Source of the DNA: JAWLFY01 sp041685355
GTDB taxonomy: Bacteria; Planctomycetota; Planctomycetia; Pirellulales; Pirellulaceae
DNA: 64,000 bases
Assembly (NCBI GenBank): GCA_041685355.1
Contig: JAWLFY010000001.1
Coordinates: forward strand, 62,001 to 126,000
Reading direction: 5' to 3'
Each line of letters starts with the position of its first letter. The stretch's first letter is position 1. Both the position numbers and the translations under genes were made by a program. A model generated the notes under the pieces. That model worked only from the letters and a program-made list of their open reading frames with translations, had not been told where the DNA came from and ran no database searches. Positions 41,738 through 50,961 of the stretch are shown here, one piece after another.

Positions 41738-43189
41738 ATGAGCCGGAAATCGATGAGCATCATCTTTGGGGGCCAAACGGAGGCCCGAGCGAAATTTGGC
41801 GGCCGACCCGGGCGCCGGTTCGTCCGCCACGGGATCGCCGCGTTGTTGTGTCTTGCCGCGTCGACCGTGTCCGCGGATGACGATTCGCGGTCGGGTACGG
41901 CCTCGCATTCGGACACGGCCTCGCATTCGGACACGGTCTCGCATTCGGACACGGTCTCGTGGCCGGGGAAGACGGGTCCCAACGGGGACGGCAGTGTCGA
42001 CCCCGGATCGGCGGACAAAATCCCGGTGGCGTGGGACGAATCGAGCGGCGAGGGGATCGCTTGGAAGTCGCCGACCGAACCGTTCGGGCACAGCACGCCG
42101 GTCGTCGGCGAAGGACGCGTTTGGTTCACTTCGGCGAACGATGACGGGACCGAACAGTACGTCGACTGCTTCGACCTCAAGTCTGGCGAACGACTGCACC
42201 GCAAGTTGTTGTTCGAGAACGCCGACCCTGAGCCGCTCGGCAACACCGTCAACAATTACGCGGCGCCGACGCCGGTGTTGGAGGCGGGCGCGGTCTACAT
42301 CCATTTCGGGACCTACGGCACCGCACGGCTCGACCCGGAGACGGCCGAAGTGGTGTGGCAGCGGCGTGACATTCACGCGAGACACTTCCGCGGCCCCGGC
42401 TCGTCGCCGCTGCTGTTCGACGATCTGATCGTGCTCACGTTCGACGGGATCGATCGTCAGTTCGTCACCGCGCTCGACAAGGCGACGGGGGAAACCGTTT
42501 GGACGACCGAGCGGTCGACCGACTATGGCGACCTCGACGCGAGCGGCCAGCCGAAATTGGAGGGGGACCTTCGCAAGGCTTACTCGACCGCCGCCGTTGC
42601 CACGGTCAACGGGCGTCCCCAGATCGTCTCGGTCGGGGCGAAGGCGGCGTTCGGCTACGACGCGCGGACCGGCGAAGAGATCTGGACGGTGACCCACGAC
42701 GGATACAACGCGGCCCCGCAACCGCTGATTCACGGGTCGCTCGCCGTCCTGCACACCGGGGCCGGACGCGACACGATGCTCGCCGTACGACTCGACGCGT
42801 CGACCCAGGGAGACGTGACGGAATCACACGTGGTTTGGCGACGAGAGCGGGGCAACCCACGAATGGCGTTTCCCGTCCTGGTCGGCGACCGGGTCGTGTG
42901 GGTCACCGATACCGGGATCGTCACCGCGGTCGACGTCGAAACCGGGAACCAGGTTTGGGCGCAGCGGCTCGGCGGCAACTACATGGCGTCACCGCTCGTC
43001 GTCGGTACCCGCGTCTATTTTTTCTCCAGCGACGGCGAAGCGGTCGTTCTGGAAACCGCCGATGACGACCCGCAAGTGCTAAGCCGAAACGTGATCGGCG
43101 ACGGGATGACGGCCTCGCCCGCCGCCGCACCCGACGGGCTGATCCTTCGAACCGGGTCCCACCTCGTGAAGGTGACCTCGGGACGATAA
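41738..43189 (+). CDS. PQQ-like beta-propeller exported protein
   Basis: A 483-residue secreted protein (signal GIAALLCLAASTVSAD). It has repeated propeller strands, such as TPVVGEGRVWFTSANDDGTE, VTALDKATGETVWTTERS and TAVDVETGNQVWAQRLGGNY, typical of PQQ-binding-like or BamB-like repeats in planctomycetes. The start is followed by a SHSDTVSHSDT linker encoded by an 18-bp tandem repeat. Catalytic quinoprotein residues are not evident, so a binding or scaffold role is more likely than a dehydrogenase. It is close behind the alpha/beta hydrolase and 20 bp before the ceramidase-like gene. Confidence 0.88.
   Translation: MSRKSMSIIFGGQTEARAKFGGRPGRRFVRHGIAALLCLAASTVSADDDSRSGTASHSDTASHSDTVSHSDTVSWPGKTGPNGDGSVDPGSADKIPVAWDESSGEGIAWKSPTEPFGHSTPVVGEGRVWFTSANDDGTEQYVDCFDLKSGERLHRKLLFENADPEPLGNTVNNYAAPTPVLEAGAVYIHFGTYGTARLDPETAEVVWQRRDIHARHFRGPGSSPLLFDDLIVLTFDGIDRQFVTALDKATGETVWTTERSTDYGDLDASGQPKLEGDLRKAYSTAAVATVNGRPQIVSVGAKAAFGYDARTGEEIWTVTHDGYNAAPQPLIHGSLAVLHTGAGRDTMLAVRLDASTQGDVTESHVVWRRERGNPRMAFPVLVGDRVVWVTDTGIVTAVDVETGNQVWAQRLGGNYMASPLVVGTRVYFFSSDGEAVVLETADDDPQVLSRNVIGDGMTASPAAAPDGLILRTGSHLVKVTSGR
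41901..41954. repeat. Tandem repeat, 3 x 18 bp, in PQQ-propeller gene
   Basis: cctcgcattcggacacgg twice, then tctcgcattcggacacgg. In frame, giving ASHSDT-ASHSDT-VSHSDT directly after the signal peptide. Confidence 0.97.
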
Positions 43190-43209
43190 CCCCAACGGAG
43201 ACGAAACCG

Positions 43210-44625
43210 ATGGCACGCGAAAACGGCTCGCATTCGAATTTCCGCGTCATGGCGCTGGGAATCGTCTTGGCGACCGGTTTATCGAGTTTGACCCCTGGGG
43301 TCGCTTCGGCGGCGGAGGACGATCGCTCGGGTTGGCGGGCCGCCGCCGGCTCGGTCGCGATCACGCCCGACGGTCCGATCTGGATGGGTGGCTACGCGGC
43401 CCGCGACGAGCCGTCGGACGGGAAGGTCCATGACCTGTTCGCGAAGGTGTTGGTGGTCGAGGACGCCGCCGGGACGCGGTTGGCGATCGTCACCGCCGAC
43501 CTGTTGGGCGTCACCCCGGAGCTGCGGAATGGGATCGAGGCGATCGTCGCGCGACACGGGGTCCCCGCCGAATCGTTATTGGTCAACGCGTCCCACACCC
43601 ACTGCGGACCGGAGCTTCGCGACGAACGAATCCTGCGATACGGGATCGGTGCCGATCACGCGTCGGCCGCCCGTCAATACGTCCGGGAAACCGCGACCAA
43701 GATTGGCGAACTGGTCGTCGAAACCCTCGACCGGCTCGAACCCGCCCGGTTGGTCTACAGCTATGCCCGCGCCGGGTTCGCGATGAACCGTCGGCTGCCG
43801 ACCGACGACGGCTTTCGCAACAGCCCGAACCCTGATGGTCCGGTCGACCATCGTGTCCCGGTGCTTCAGGTCCGTGGCGACGAAGGCCTCCGCGCGGTCC
43901 TGTTCGGCTACGCGTGCCACGCGACGACGCTGAGTTTCCAACAACTGAGCGGAGACTACCCCGGGTTCGCTCAGGCCTACATCGAAGAGGCCCACCCGGG
44001 GACCGTGGCGATGTTCCTCAACGGATGTTCGGGTGACCAGAATCCTTACCCGCGACGAACGCTGGATCTCGCCCGTCAGCACGGACGGGCGCTCGCCAAC
44101 GCCGTCGAGACGGCACTCGAAACGCGGCAGACCCGTGAGATCGAGGGGCCGCTGCGGGTAGCATACGAGCCGGTGACGTTGCGGTTCGCCGAGCCCCCGT
44201 CGCGCACCGAGGTCGAAGCCGAAGCGAAATCGGACAACCGGTACGCTCGATTCCATGCCGAGGCGTTGTTGGCCCAGCTCGACCAACTCGGTGAGATCCC
44301 CCGTGAATCCTCGGTGTTCCCGATCCAGGTCGCCCAGTTCGGTGACACGATGACGCTCGTCGCGATCTGTGGCGAAGTCGTCGTCGACTACTCGCTGCGG
44401 CTCCAAAAGTTGCTGGCCGAAGACGAGCAAGTCGTGTGGGTCGCCGGCTACTCGAACCACGTGTTCGGGTATCTCCCGAGCGGACGGTTGGTTCGCGAAG
44501 GGGGCTATGAAGGGGGAGGTGCGATGCGTTACACGACGTTCCCGGGGCCGTTTGACGAATCGGTCGAGGAACGGGTTGTCGAAAAGGTGCTTCAGCTTAC
44601 CGAGCGGGTCCGCCGTCCCGAGTGA
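43210..44625 (+). CDS. Neutral/alkaline ceramidase N-terminal-domain protein
   Basis: A 471-residue exported protein (signal MALGIVLATGLSSLTPGVASA) with the ceramidase catalytic domain: AAAGSVAITPDGPIWMGGYA, VTADLLGVTPELR, NASHTHCGPE (His pair for zinc), FGYACHATTLSF and FLNGCSGDQNPYPR. It hydrolyses amide or acyl bonds in ceramide-like lipids in the parent family; in planctomycetes the substrate is unproven. The Ser of the nucleophile motif is in GCSGDQNP. It lies 20 bp after the PQQ-propeller gene. The last 29 bp overlap the convergent hglS-like gene. Confidence 0.92.
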   Translation: MARENGSHSNFRVMALGIVLATGLSSLTPGVASAAEDDRSGWRAAAGSVAITPDGPIWMGGYAARDEPSDGKVHDLFAKVLVVEDAAGTRLAIVTADLLGVTPELRNGIEAIVARHGVPAESLLVNASHTHCGPELRDERILRYGIGADHASAARQYVRETATKIGELVVETLDRLEPARLVYSYARAGFAMNRRLPTDDGFRNSPNPDGPVDHRVPVLQVRGDEGLRAVLFGYACHATTLSFQQLSGDYPGFAQAYIEEAHPGTVAMFLNGCSGDQNPYPRRTLDLARQHGRALANAVETALETRQTREIEGPLRVAYEPVTLRFAEPPSRTEVEAEAKSDNRYARFHAEALLAQLDQLGEIPRESSVFPIQVAQFGDTMTLVAICGEVVVDYSLRLQKLLAEDEQVVWVAGYSNHVFGYLPSGRLVREGGYEGGGAMRYTTFPGPFDESVEERVVEKVLQLTERVRRPE

Positions 44626-46009
44626 TCGATTCGAGAGACTCCCGCTCGAGCGACGCGTAGATCTCGAACGGGTCGGCGACCGCCACACCGAGGTCCCGCT
44701 CGAACGCGTCCTGATTCGGGGTCCGTGCGACGTCGCGAGTTTTGTCCCCGAGGTTCGATTGAAAGATCCCCGCGGCGCTGACCGGCAGAAAGTCCTCGTA
44801 CGTGATCGGGTCGGCGACGATTTTCCCGCCGACGATGCGGTCGTTCACCGACGCCTCGTCGCCGGCCCCGGAGAGGTCGTCGGCGGCGGAACGATCGTCG
44901 CCGTCAGCAACTTGGCGGTAACGGAAGTACGCCAACCCGTCACGGCGTAGGGTCTCCCAATCGTCGGGGAACTCGGCGAACACGGACTCCAAGGCCCGCG
45001 CGTACTCCGCCGCGTTCGACCCGTCGGGGTTCGGCCGGATCGTCTCGCGGGCCTGAATCAATAACTTGTCATACAGCTCGCGGCCGTCGGGAGTCAGCGC
45101 CACGCCCCGTTGTTCGATCTCGCCGAACCGGGCCGTGTGCGTCCCCGGATGTTCCTCTCCGCCGGCGTCGACGAAGCGTACCGATTCCTCGAGCGCCTTG
45201 AAACTGGTTTGGCGTAACAGAATCGGGCACTGACGTCGGGGCGGGCCTTCGACAACCGCCTTCGGCGCGATCCCTCGCCGGGGCATTTCTTGTTGGACCT
45301 TGTCGATGTCGAGCGTCCGAGGGGTCAGGTGGTTGATGTGTGGCCCCGGAAACGAAACCACATCGGCGATCAACCGGTGGGCATCGTGCAGCCGGTCGTA
45401 GGTCGCTCGGTCGACCGTCGCCCGCCCGTGCCAGCGGAACGTCTCGAGCGCCTCCCGAACGAAACGGCTCGCCTCGTCCTCGCCGAGCCCGCCTTGTGTT
45501 TCGTGCCGACGGATCAGCGTCCGCAACATCGGCGTGAAAATGTCTCGCGCCGCGAGCGTCCGTTCGGCCTCGTCACGAAGCTCCGGATCGTCGATCAGTT
45601 CGAGCCGCAGCAATGACGTGAAGACACGAAACGGGTTTCGCCGGAGAGCCGCGTCGGTGACCGGGCGGAACGCCGTCGAGTGGACGGGGATCCCCGCTTC
45701 ACTGAGGTCGTAGTAGCCGACCGGACGCATCCCCATCACGGCAAACAGTCGACGCATCGTCGCCAGCTCCGCGGCCGTCCCGAGCCGGATCGCGCCGTGG
45801 CGTTCGTCCGAGATCCGGTCGAGCTGGTCTGACTGGCGAAGTCGATCTGCCATCGCCGGGTCGGCTCGGAGCACAGCCGCGTTGACTTCGGCCACCAAAT
45901 CCGACAACGTCCCGTACTGGGGCACCTCGCGTCGGTACATGTCCGACATCGCCCGCGAAAAGGCGACCCGGATCTCGTCGGGTGAGACGAAACGGGGGGT
46001 GGCGATCAT
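44597..46009 (-). CDS. hglS: 2-oxoadipate dioxygenase/decarboxylase (DUF1338)
   Basis: Iron(II)-dependent enzyme converting 2-oxoadipate to D-2-hydroxyglutarate in lysine breakdown. The full family signature is present: SDERHGAIRLGT (His71, Arg75), VHSTAFRPVTD, PFRVFTSLLRLELI, FPGPHINHLTPRTLD (His227 the likely metal ligand) and ARFGEIEQRGVALTP (Glu297 or Glu299). In the Pseudomonas enzyme two His and one Glu bind the metal. The 470-residue length is normal. ATG 46009. The gene is not in a lysine operon; it overlaps the ceramidase-like gene by 29 bp at the 3' end. Confidence 0.9.
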   Translation of the reverse strand: MIATPRFVSPDEIRVAFSRAMSDMYRREVPQYGTLSDLVAEVNAAVLRADPAMADRLRQSDQLDRISDERHGAIRLGTAAELATMRRLFAVMGMRPVGYYDLSEAGIPVHSTAFRPVTDAALRRNPFRVFTSLLRLELIDDPELRDEAERTLAARDIFTPMLRTLIRRHETQGGLGEDEASRFVREALETFRWHGRATVDRATYDRLHDAHRLIADVVSFPGPHINHLTPRTLDIDKVQQEMPRRGIAPKAVVEGPPRRQCPILLRQTSFKALEESVRFVDAGGEEHPGTHTARFGEIEQRGVALTPDGRELYDKLLIQARETIRPNPDGSNAAEYARALESVFAEFPDDWETLRRDGLAYFRYRQVADGDDRSAADDLSGAGDEASVNDRIVGGKIVADPITYEDFLPVSAAGIFQSNLGDKTRDVARTPNQDAFERDLGVAVADPFEIYASLERESLESITRDGGPAR

Positions 46010-46041
46010 CGGAGAGCCTCAGACATTCGCTGGTGACGGTT

Positions 46042-47925
46042 TTAGAACTTCCACCGGTATTCGAGCCGCGTCCCGTACACGTTGTCGAGTCCCCGCCGCC
46101 ATCCGTGCATCACGTCGAACCGCAACAACGTCGCGTTGGAGAGCGGAAATTGGTAGCGTGCCCCGACCGCGAATTGGTCGCCCACGACCCCCGGGTTCTT
46201 GTCCCCGTGCGGCGTCAGATAGGCGAGTTCGAGCAACCATTGGCGGTCGAGCGAATCGCCAAGCAGATCGACCCCGAGCGTCCCCCCCGCGGCGTCGCTT
46301 CCGGTCGGGTCGAGCGTCGCGAAGCCGTTCAACCCGTCGGTGTCAAAGTTGATCCCCGTGTTCCGCAACACGCCGCCCGAGACGCCCGCCCGCGCGACCG
46401 ATTGCGGGCGGTCCCAGCCGACGAACAGGTTCATGTAGGGGACGACCCGAAGGGGGGACGCGGTGATCCAACTGTTCTCGATTAACAGCAACACCCCGTC
46501 GGCGGTGCGATTCTCCGCCGCCAAATCTTGCCCGGCATTGACGATCACCCGCACGCTGTTGCTGACCCGGTCGAAGTACCGCCGCGTGAAGCTCGCCGTC
46601 GCGTTGTGATAGCTCCGCACTGATCGTCGACGGTCATGCAGGTACGCATAGCCGGTCTCGATGTATCCGCCGTACGCCTCGATGAACCATGCGGTCCCGA
46701 ACACCTGCGCGGCGTGGTCGTCGTTCCCGAACGCGGGGCTGTCGATGCGATCCAACGCCGCAAAGAACGTCGCATCGTAGTTCGACCAGTTGAGTAAACG
46801 GCTGTGGCGGGCCGGCAGCGAGAACGCGGCCCCGGTGACGGCATCCTCCATCCAAATCCCGTTCTGAAACAACAGCGGCACCAACCCGACGGTGAAAGGA
46901 AACTCGAACGGCGACGAGCCCCCTTCGATGCCCCCCAGAATCGCGCCGGCATCGCCTTCGAAAAACCCGGTCACCAGGTTCGGGTCAAAGACGAACCGCG
47001 AGTCGAGCTCGCCGTCGACGAGCTCGACCCGCGAGAACTGGCCGCCCCGGTCGATCGGGCCGACGAAGGCGTGGAACCGTTCGGTCGCGGTGAGCCGAAG
47101 GTCGAGGTCCAGGTTCAACCGGTTCGCCCAATTATCACTCCGGCCCGCCGCGTTGCGGCCACCCAAAATCCCCGTGCGGAAATCACCGTACATGTAGAAC
47201 TCGGGTCGTGCCAAATTCGTCGGGCCGAACCAATTCTTCCCTCGCGGCGTGATCCCGTCACCGTAGAACACCCGCCCCCACTCGACCCATGGGGCCTGAG
47301 TCGGCACGTCCCGTTTCGCGTCATACACCCACTCCTCTCGGTCCGCGTCGAAGTCGATCGACGAGGCTGGGATCGGGGTCGGTGAGAAGTCGCCCGGCCG
47401 GTACCTGTCTGGCCGACGATTGTCATTCGGCAACCGCTGATCGAGCGTCTGGCGGGACGCCACGCCGATCGGGTCGGGGATGGAGTTCGCTGGCGGGACG
47501 GGCACCAGCGACCGCGGCAAATCGATCAGTGGCGGCAATCGCTCAGGCGCGCCGACCGGAGATCGGAGTTGCACGATCGGCGGCTCGCCGTGCGATTCCA
47601 GCCTGTTCAAGTTGACCGACCCGTTCCACTCAACCGACCCGTTCCACTCAACCGACCCGTTCGACGAAGCCGACCCGTTCGACGAAGCCGGGCCGTTCGA
47701 CGAAGCCGGGCCAACGGAAGGAACCCGGTACCGTCGAGGGACGACGTCGACCGCTTCCTGTGCCGATGTCGTTTCCATTCCCGTCATCCCAGGCTGGCCG
47801 ATCGCCCCGAACCAAACGACAAGCCCCGTCACGAGTCGTCGGGATATGACGCACCATGTGTCGTCAACGGCGGGGCGACTTCGACGCAGCGGTTGGCATG
47901 GGGTTTCATCGGGTCCAAAGCTCAC
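46042..47925 (-). CDS. Outer-membrane beta-barrel, partner of multihaem cytochrome
   Basis: A 627-residue exported protein. A signal-like segment (RRLVTGLVVWFGAIGQPGMT) leads to a repetitive GPASSN/GSVEWN region and a Pro-rich linker, then a barrel rich in alternating strands (PEFYMYGDFRTGILGGRNAA, LNLDLDLRLTATERFHAFVG), ending in YGTRLEYRWKF with the terminal Phe of barrel proteins. GTG 47925 has AGGTGG five bases upstream. It begins 15 bp after the multihaem cytochrome gene, so both are one operon. It is a hypothetical porin; with the cytochrome it could form an electron conduit (inference). Confidence 0.75.
   Translation of the reverse strand: MSFGPDETPCQPLRRSRPAVDDTWCVISRRLVTGLVVWFGAIGQPGMTGMETTSAQEAVDVVPRRYRVPSVGPASSNGPASSNGSASSNGSVEWNGSVEWNGSVNLNRLESHGEPPIVQLRSPVGAPERLPPLIDLPRSLVPVPPANSIPDPIGVASRQTLDQRLPNDNRRPDRYRPGDFSPTPIPASSIDFDADREEWVYDAKRDVPTQAPWVEWGRVFYGDGITPRGKNWFGPTNLARPEFYMYGDFRTGILGGRNAAGRSDNWANRLNLDLDLRLTATERFHAFVGPIDRGGQFSRVELVDGELDSRFVFDPNLVTGFFEGDAGAILGGIEGGSSPFEFPFTVGLVPLLFQNGIWMEDAVTGAAFSLPARHSRLLNWSNYDATFFAALDRIDSPAFGNDDHAAQVFGTAWFIEAYGGYIETGYAYLHDRRRSVRSYHNATASFTRRYFDRVSNSVRVIVNAGQDLAAENRTADGVLLLIENSWITASPLRVVPYMNLFVGWDRPQSVARAGVSGGVLRNTGINFDTDGLNGFATLDPTGSDAAGGTLGVDLLGDSLDRQWLLELAYLTPHGDKNPGVVGDQFAVGARYQFPLSNATLLRFDVMHGWRRGLDNVYGTRLEYRWKF
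47617..47706. repeat. Tandem repeat, 5 x 18 bp, graded divergence
   Basis: Copies 1-2 are cgacccgttccactcaac, copies 3-4 cgacccgttcgacgaagc, copy 5 cgggccgttcgacgaagc. On the minus strand they encode GSVEWN and GSASSN/GPASSN hexapeptides near the N terminus of the barrel protein. Confidence 0.97.
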
Positions 47926-47940
47926 GCGTCCACCTTTCGG

Positions 47941-49914
47941 TCACTTCACCAGGAAGGTGTGACTGGAGCCTTGAATGTCGATCATGTTCTCGTTCATCCG
48001 CCGGATCATCTCGGGCGTACTCCCGATCTCGCGCATGAAGTAGATCGGTTCGGTCCGGCTCCGCATCCGAACGCTCAACCGGTACGGACCCGATTGGCGG
48101 ATCGCCGAAGCGGGGATTCGGTATTTCGCGACGCGGTGGTCGAGCGGCGGAATCGAGTGGGCCTCCATCCGGATCAGCGGGGGATGGTTGAGGACCGAAA
48201 CCGGGACCGCGCCGGGACGTAAGAACACGAGTTGATCGAGGCTGAAATTGAGCGGCAACGGGACCTCGCGGTCGGTGCCACGGACGTTGTTGATCAGAAA
48301 CTTCGTCTGCAGGTTGAACAGCCCACGATCGCGAGGGACATGACCGCGGGCGACGTCGGCCGAGTTCATGTCGGCGAGGTCACCAGCCGAATCGAGGTAA
48401 CCCGTTTCCCAAACCCGGACGCCGTCGGGGTCGATCAGGACGACGTTGAGCCAAAGTTGTGGCTGAGCGCCGAGCGACCCGGTCGGGGCGTTGTGCCCTT
48501 CGCTCCGATTGTCGACGCGGTAGCGGACGTCGAGCGGTTGTCCCCGCCGGGGCGGACGTCGGAACGTCGGGCCGCTGACGCGAATCGCGGCCTCCAACGT
48601 CATCGTCGCGGCCGCCCGTTTCTCTTCCAGCTTGCTGAGGTTCTTGTCGATGATCCGGCGTCCGTCGGTCCGGTCATCGACGTTGTCCCACGGGGCGGGA
48701 AACGTCATGTCGTCGCGAACTTGGCGCTCGAACTCATCGGTCCCCCACCCCGCCCGGTAGTCGAACCGGAGCCATTCCCGTGGCGAAAATCGTTTGAGTT
48801 TCGGGTCGTGGGGAAAGATCCCCGGATGGGCGATCGAATAACCGGGGCCCCAAAACATGTGGTTCGAATGCTTGCGTGGTTCGCCGTACGGCTTCCCCGA
48901 AAGCTCCGCGGCATGAGCCAACTCGTAGCCTTCGGGTTTGCCCGGCACCGCCCCCATATGACAGTCCTGGCAAGAGATCCCTTTCTTCGCCGCCGGCCCG
49001 GATCGGTATTGCGCGTGAACGACCTCCAACCAGATCCCGGGATGCACCGCCACTTGGTGGCACGAGACACAGATGTCGCTATTGGTCAGCGGCTCGAAGA
49101 AGACTCCCTCGCGATGCATCTTTTGACCAGCGCCGGTGTCGTCCCCGCTGAGCTTGAGCTTGAGCCGGTTCGCGTCAGCGACGGCCGCCGCGACGCCGTC
49201 CCCGCCGCGTCCCCCGTAAACCGGCGCGTGGATGTCCCCCGGTTCGATCCGCCGGTCCCCGTTGGACCGCCCGTATGGCTCACGGACCCGGTGACACGCG
49301 ATGCAAGTCACTCCCTCGCGGACGACCGGCGGCGCATCCAACATGCTCGCGGCGCGGGGCAACTCGAGCTGCGTCCCGACCGGCGAGTGGCAACGCATGC
49401 AGAACGAACCGACCGTCCCCTCAGTGAGCTCCGTCATCGCCTGTTCGAAACGCGTGAACATCGGCGAAACGGAGGCGTAAGCATGCCCGCTCGCCCGCCA
49501 CTCCTCGTACTGCGTCGGGTGGCACTGTCGACAAGTTTCCGCCGACGGATAGCAGGTCTCGGCCCACAAAGCCTCGTGGGGATCCCGTCCCGTTTGATCT
49601 CCATCTCCGTCACGTCCCCCGTGGTCCGCCGACCGCGTGTCGCCGTGTCCGTTTTGCTCGTGGGCGCGAAACGCATCCATCAACAGCGGGTCACGTTCCC
49701 CCGGTCGCGGGTCGTCGGCTGGCGAGGTGATCGAATCGAGCGGATCGGACGGCGCCAGCAAGTCCGTATCACCAGACGAATCGGTGGGTGCCAGCAACTC
49801 GTCGTCCGCGGCGATCGCCCGATCAATGCTGACACCCGACACCGTGACGCCGAGGCAAATCGCTGCAACGGGTAGCCAAGACGGCGCGACGGCGAGAGTT
49901 TGGCAAACGGGCAT
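47941..49914 (-). CDS. Five-haem cytochrome c, exported
   Basis: A 657-residue periplasmic cytochrome. A signal peptide (LPVAAICLGVTVSGVSIDRAIA) and an acidic linker lead to five CxxCH haem sites: CRQCH (128), CMRCH (172), CIACH (204), CVSCH (282) and CQDCH (315). The following His-rich stretch (PRKHSNHMFWGPGYSIAHPG) may supply distal ligands. The C-terminal 250 residues form a beta-rich domain without haem. This resembles the multihaem cytochrome c554-type proteins of planctomycetes. ATG 49914 is preferred, with GTG 49932 possible. It is followed by an outer-membrane barrel gene. Confidence 0.92.
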   Translation of the reverse strand: MPVCQTLAVAPSWLPVAAICLGVTVSGVSIDRAIAADDELLAPTDSSGDTDLLAPSDPLDSITSPADDPRPGERDPLLMDAFRAHEQNGHGDTRSADHGGRDGDGDQTGRDPHEALWAETCYPSAETCRQCHPTQYEEWRASGHAYASVSPMFTRFEQAMTELTEGTVGSFCMRCHSPVGTQLELPRAASMLDAPPVVREGVTCIACHRVREPYGRSNGDRRIEPGDIHAPVYGGRGGDGVAAAVADANRLKLKLSGDDTGAGQKMHREGVFFEPLTNSDICVSCHQVAVHPGIWLEVVHAQYRSGPAAKKGISCQDCHMGAVPGKPEGYELAHAAELSGKPYGEPRKHSNHMFWGPGYSIAHPGIFPHDPKLKRFSPREWLRFDYRAGWGTDEFERQVRDDMTFPAPWDNVDDRTDGRRIIDKNLSKLEEKRAAATMTLEAAIRVSGPTFRRPPRRGQPLDVRYRVDNRSEGHNAPTGSLGAQPQLWLNVVLIDPDGVRVWETGYLDSAGDLADMNSADVARGHVPRDRGLFNLQTKFLINNVRGTDREVPLPLNFSLDQLVFLRPGAVPVSVLNHPPLIRMEAHSIPPLDHRVAKYRIPASAIRQSGPYRLSVRMRSRTEPIYFMREIGSTPEMIRRMNENMIDIQGSSHTFLVK

Positions 49915-50303
49915 CGACTCGATCAGGTTCACGGCGCGGCGTACGAGACTACCCGGAACATGATCGGCGTGACGCGGGCCGCAAAATGGGTGCGAACCGA
50001 GCGGCCGTCACGACCGGCCCAGCCGTCAAGTTCCCCCCCACTCGCGTCGAGCGATTCCGAACTCGTCGCTCGCCCCGAATCGGCGCCACCGTCATCATCG
50101 TCCAAGCCGGAACCGACGTGGCCGTTCCGTCGCTCCATCGACGGGCGGGTGAATATTTTCGATCTCCCGCCGCGAATCCGTTCCGCATGTTTGAACGTTG
50201 GGACTCGCACCGGGGGGATGCGACGTCGTCGAGGCTCGGACGCCCACGTTCCGACGCGTCGAGGTCGTTGCCGGCTCCTTTTCCCCTTCTCGAGATCGGT
50301 CCA
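49915..50303. other. Divergent region, cytochrome / PilZ-like gene
   Basis: 389 bp between divergent starts. An AT-rich patch (tgaatattttcgat, near 50150) may be part of a promoter. The upstream in-frame extension of the PilZ-like gene looks non-coding. No repeat or RNA gene is evident. Confidence 0.55.
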
Positions 50304-50831
50304 ATGAGTCCAGCTCGCGAATCCGACACCGTTGAATCGCCCGCGTCATTCTTCCGCTGCCCCGTTCAGGCGGATCAGAGTCGCGGGACGATCCGCATCG
50401 GCCGCCGTTCGATCGAAGCGTCCGTCCAAGAGGCCTCGATCGAAGGGTTCACGGTCCTCGTCGAACCGAAGTACTCCAAGCGGCTAAGCGTCGGGATCCC
50501 CTGGATTTTGCAGTACAACGGGGCGAAGCTCGAGATCCAGGCCCAATGGTTCTTCCACGCCCCCGACGGGCAAATCCAAATCGGCCTCCGCCGACTCCGC
50601 GACCTTACCGAACCGGAACATGTCCGCTCGTGGTGGGTCTTATCGGGTGCCCGACGCGGAATGGAAGACGCCGGTCACTCGACCGTCGCGTTCGCCGGGT
50701 TCGTGCTCGTTGTCTGTGTCTCGCTCGCCCTTCCCGGGATCGGTGACAAGCTGGGCACCGCGGATCAGATCAACGAGACCTTCCGGTGGATCCTCGAAGT
50801 GGTCAGCAATCGGGTCTCCAAACTGATGTGA
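50304..50831 (+). CDS. PilZ-like domain membrane protein (tentative)
   Basis: A 175-residue protein. The N-terminal 110 residues (RCPVQADQSRGTIRIGRRSI, SIEGFTVLVEPKYSKRLSVG, QYNGAKLEIQAQWFFHAPDG, IQIGLRRLRDL) follow the strand pattern of PilZ-type barrels, but the c-di-GMP-binding RxxxR and D/NxSxxG residues are not clear. A membrane helix (STVAFAGFVLVVCVSLALPG) and a short tail follow. ATG 50304 is the best start. The stop lies inside a 23-bp tandem repeat. The call to PilZ is structural guesswork. Confidence 0.65.
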   Translation: MSPARESDTVESPASFFRCPVQADQSRGTIRIGRRSIEASVQEASIEGFTVLVEPKYSKRLSVGIPWILQYNGAKLEIQAQWFFHAPDGQIQIGLRRLRDLTEPEHVRSWWVLSGARRGMEDAGHSTVAFAGFVLVVCVSLALPGIGDKLGTADQINETFRWILEVVSNRVSKLM

Positions 50832-50856
50832 CCCGAGTCTCCAAACTGACGTTGCC
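50811..50856. repeat. Tandem repeat, 2 x 23 bp, across a stop codon
   Basis: Both copies share gtctccaaactga. The first includes the TGA stop of the PilZ-like gene. Copies differ at several bases. Confidence 0.8.
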
Positions 50857-50889
50857 CGACCGCCGTTCGGATCGCCAACCGTTGCCGGC

Positions 50890-50951
50890 CGCCCCTCGTC
50901 CGCCCCTCGTCCGCCGGTTTCCGACTCGTGTCGCCGGTTCCCGACTCGTGT
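50890..50951. repeat. Intergenic tandem repeats (2 x 11, 2 x 20 bp)
   Basis: cgcccctcgtc twice (50890-50911), then cgccggtttccgactcgtgt and a copy with one change (50912-50951). They lie between the PilZ-like gene and apt, right beside the 23-bp repeat. Confidence 0.95.
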
Positions 50952-50961
50952 CGCCCGCCCC

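Noticed and set aside
48232..49875. A 547-residue plus-strand open frame
   Set aside because: Antisense to the five-haem cytochrome gene; no domain, Arg/Val-rich.
49986..50303. N-terminal extension of the PilZ-like protein
   Set aside because: Arg/Pro/Ser-rich with no conserved pattern; ATG 50304 begins sensible sequence.
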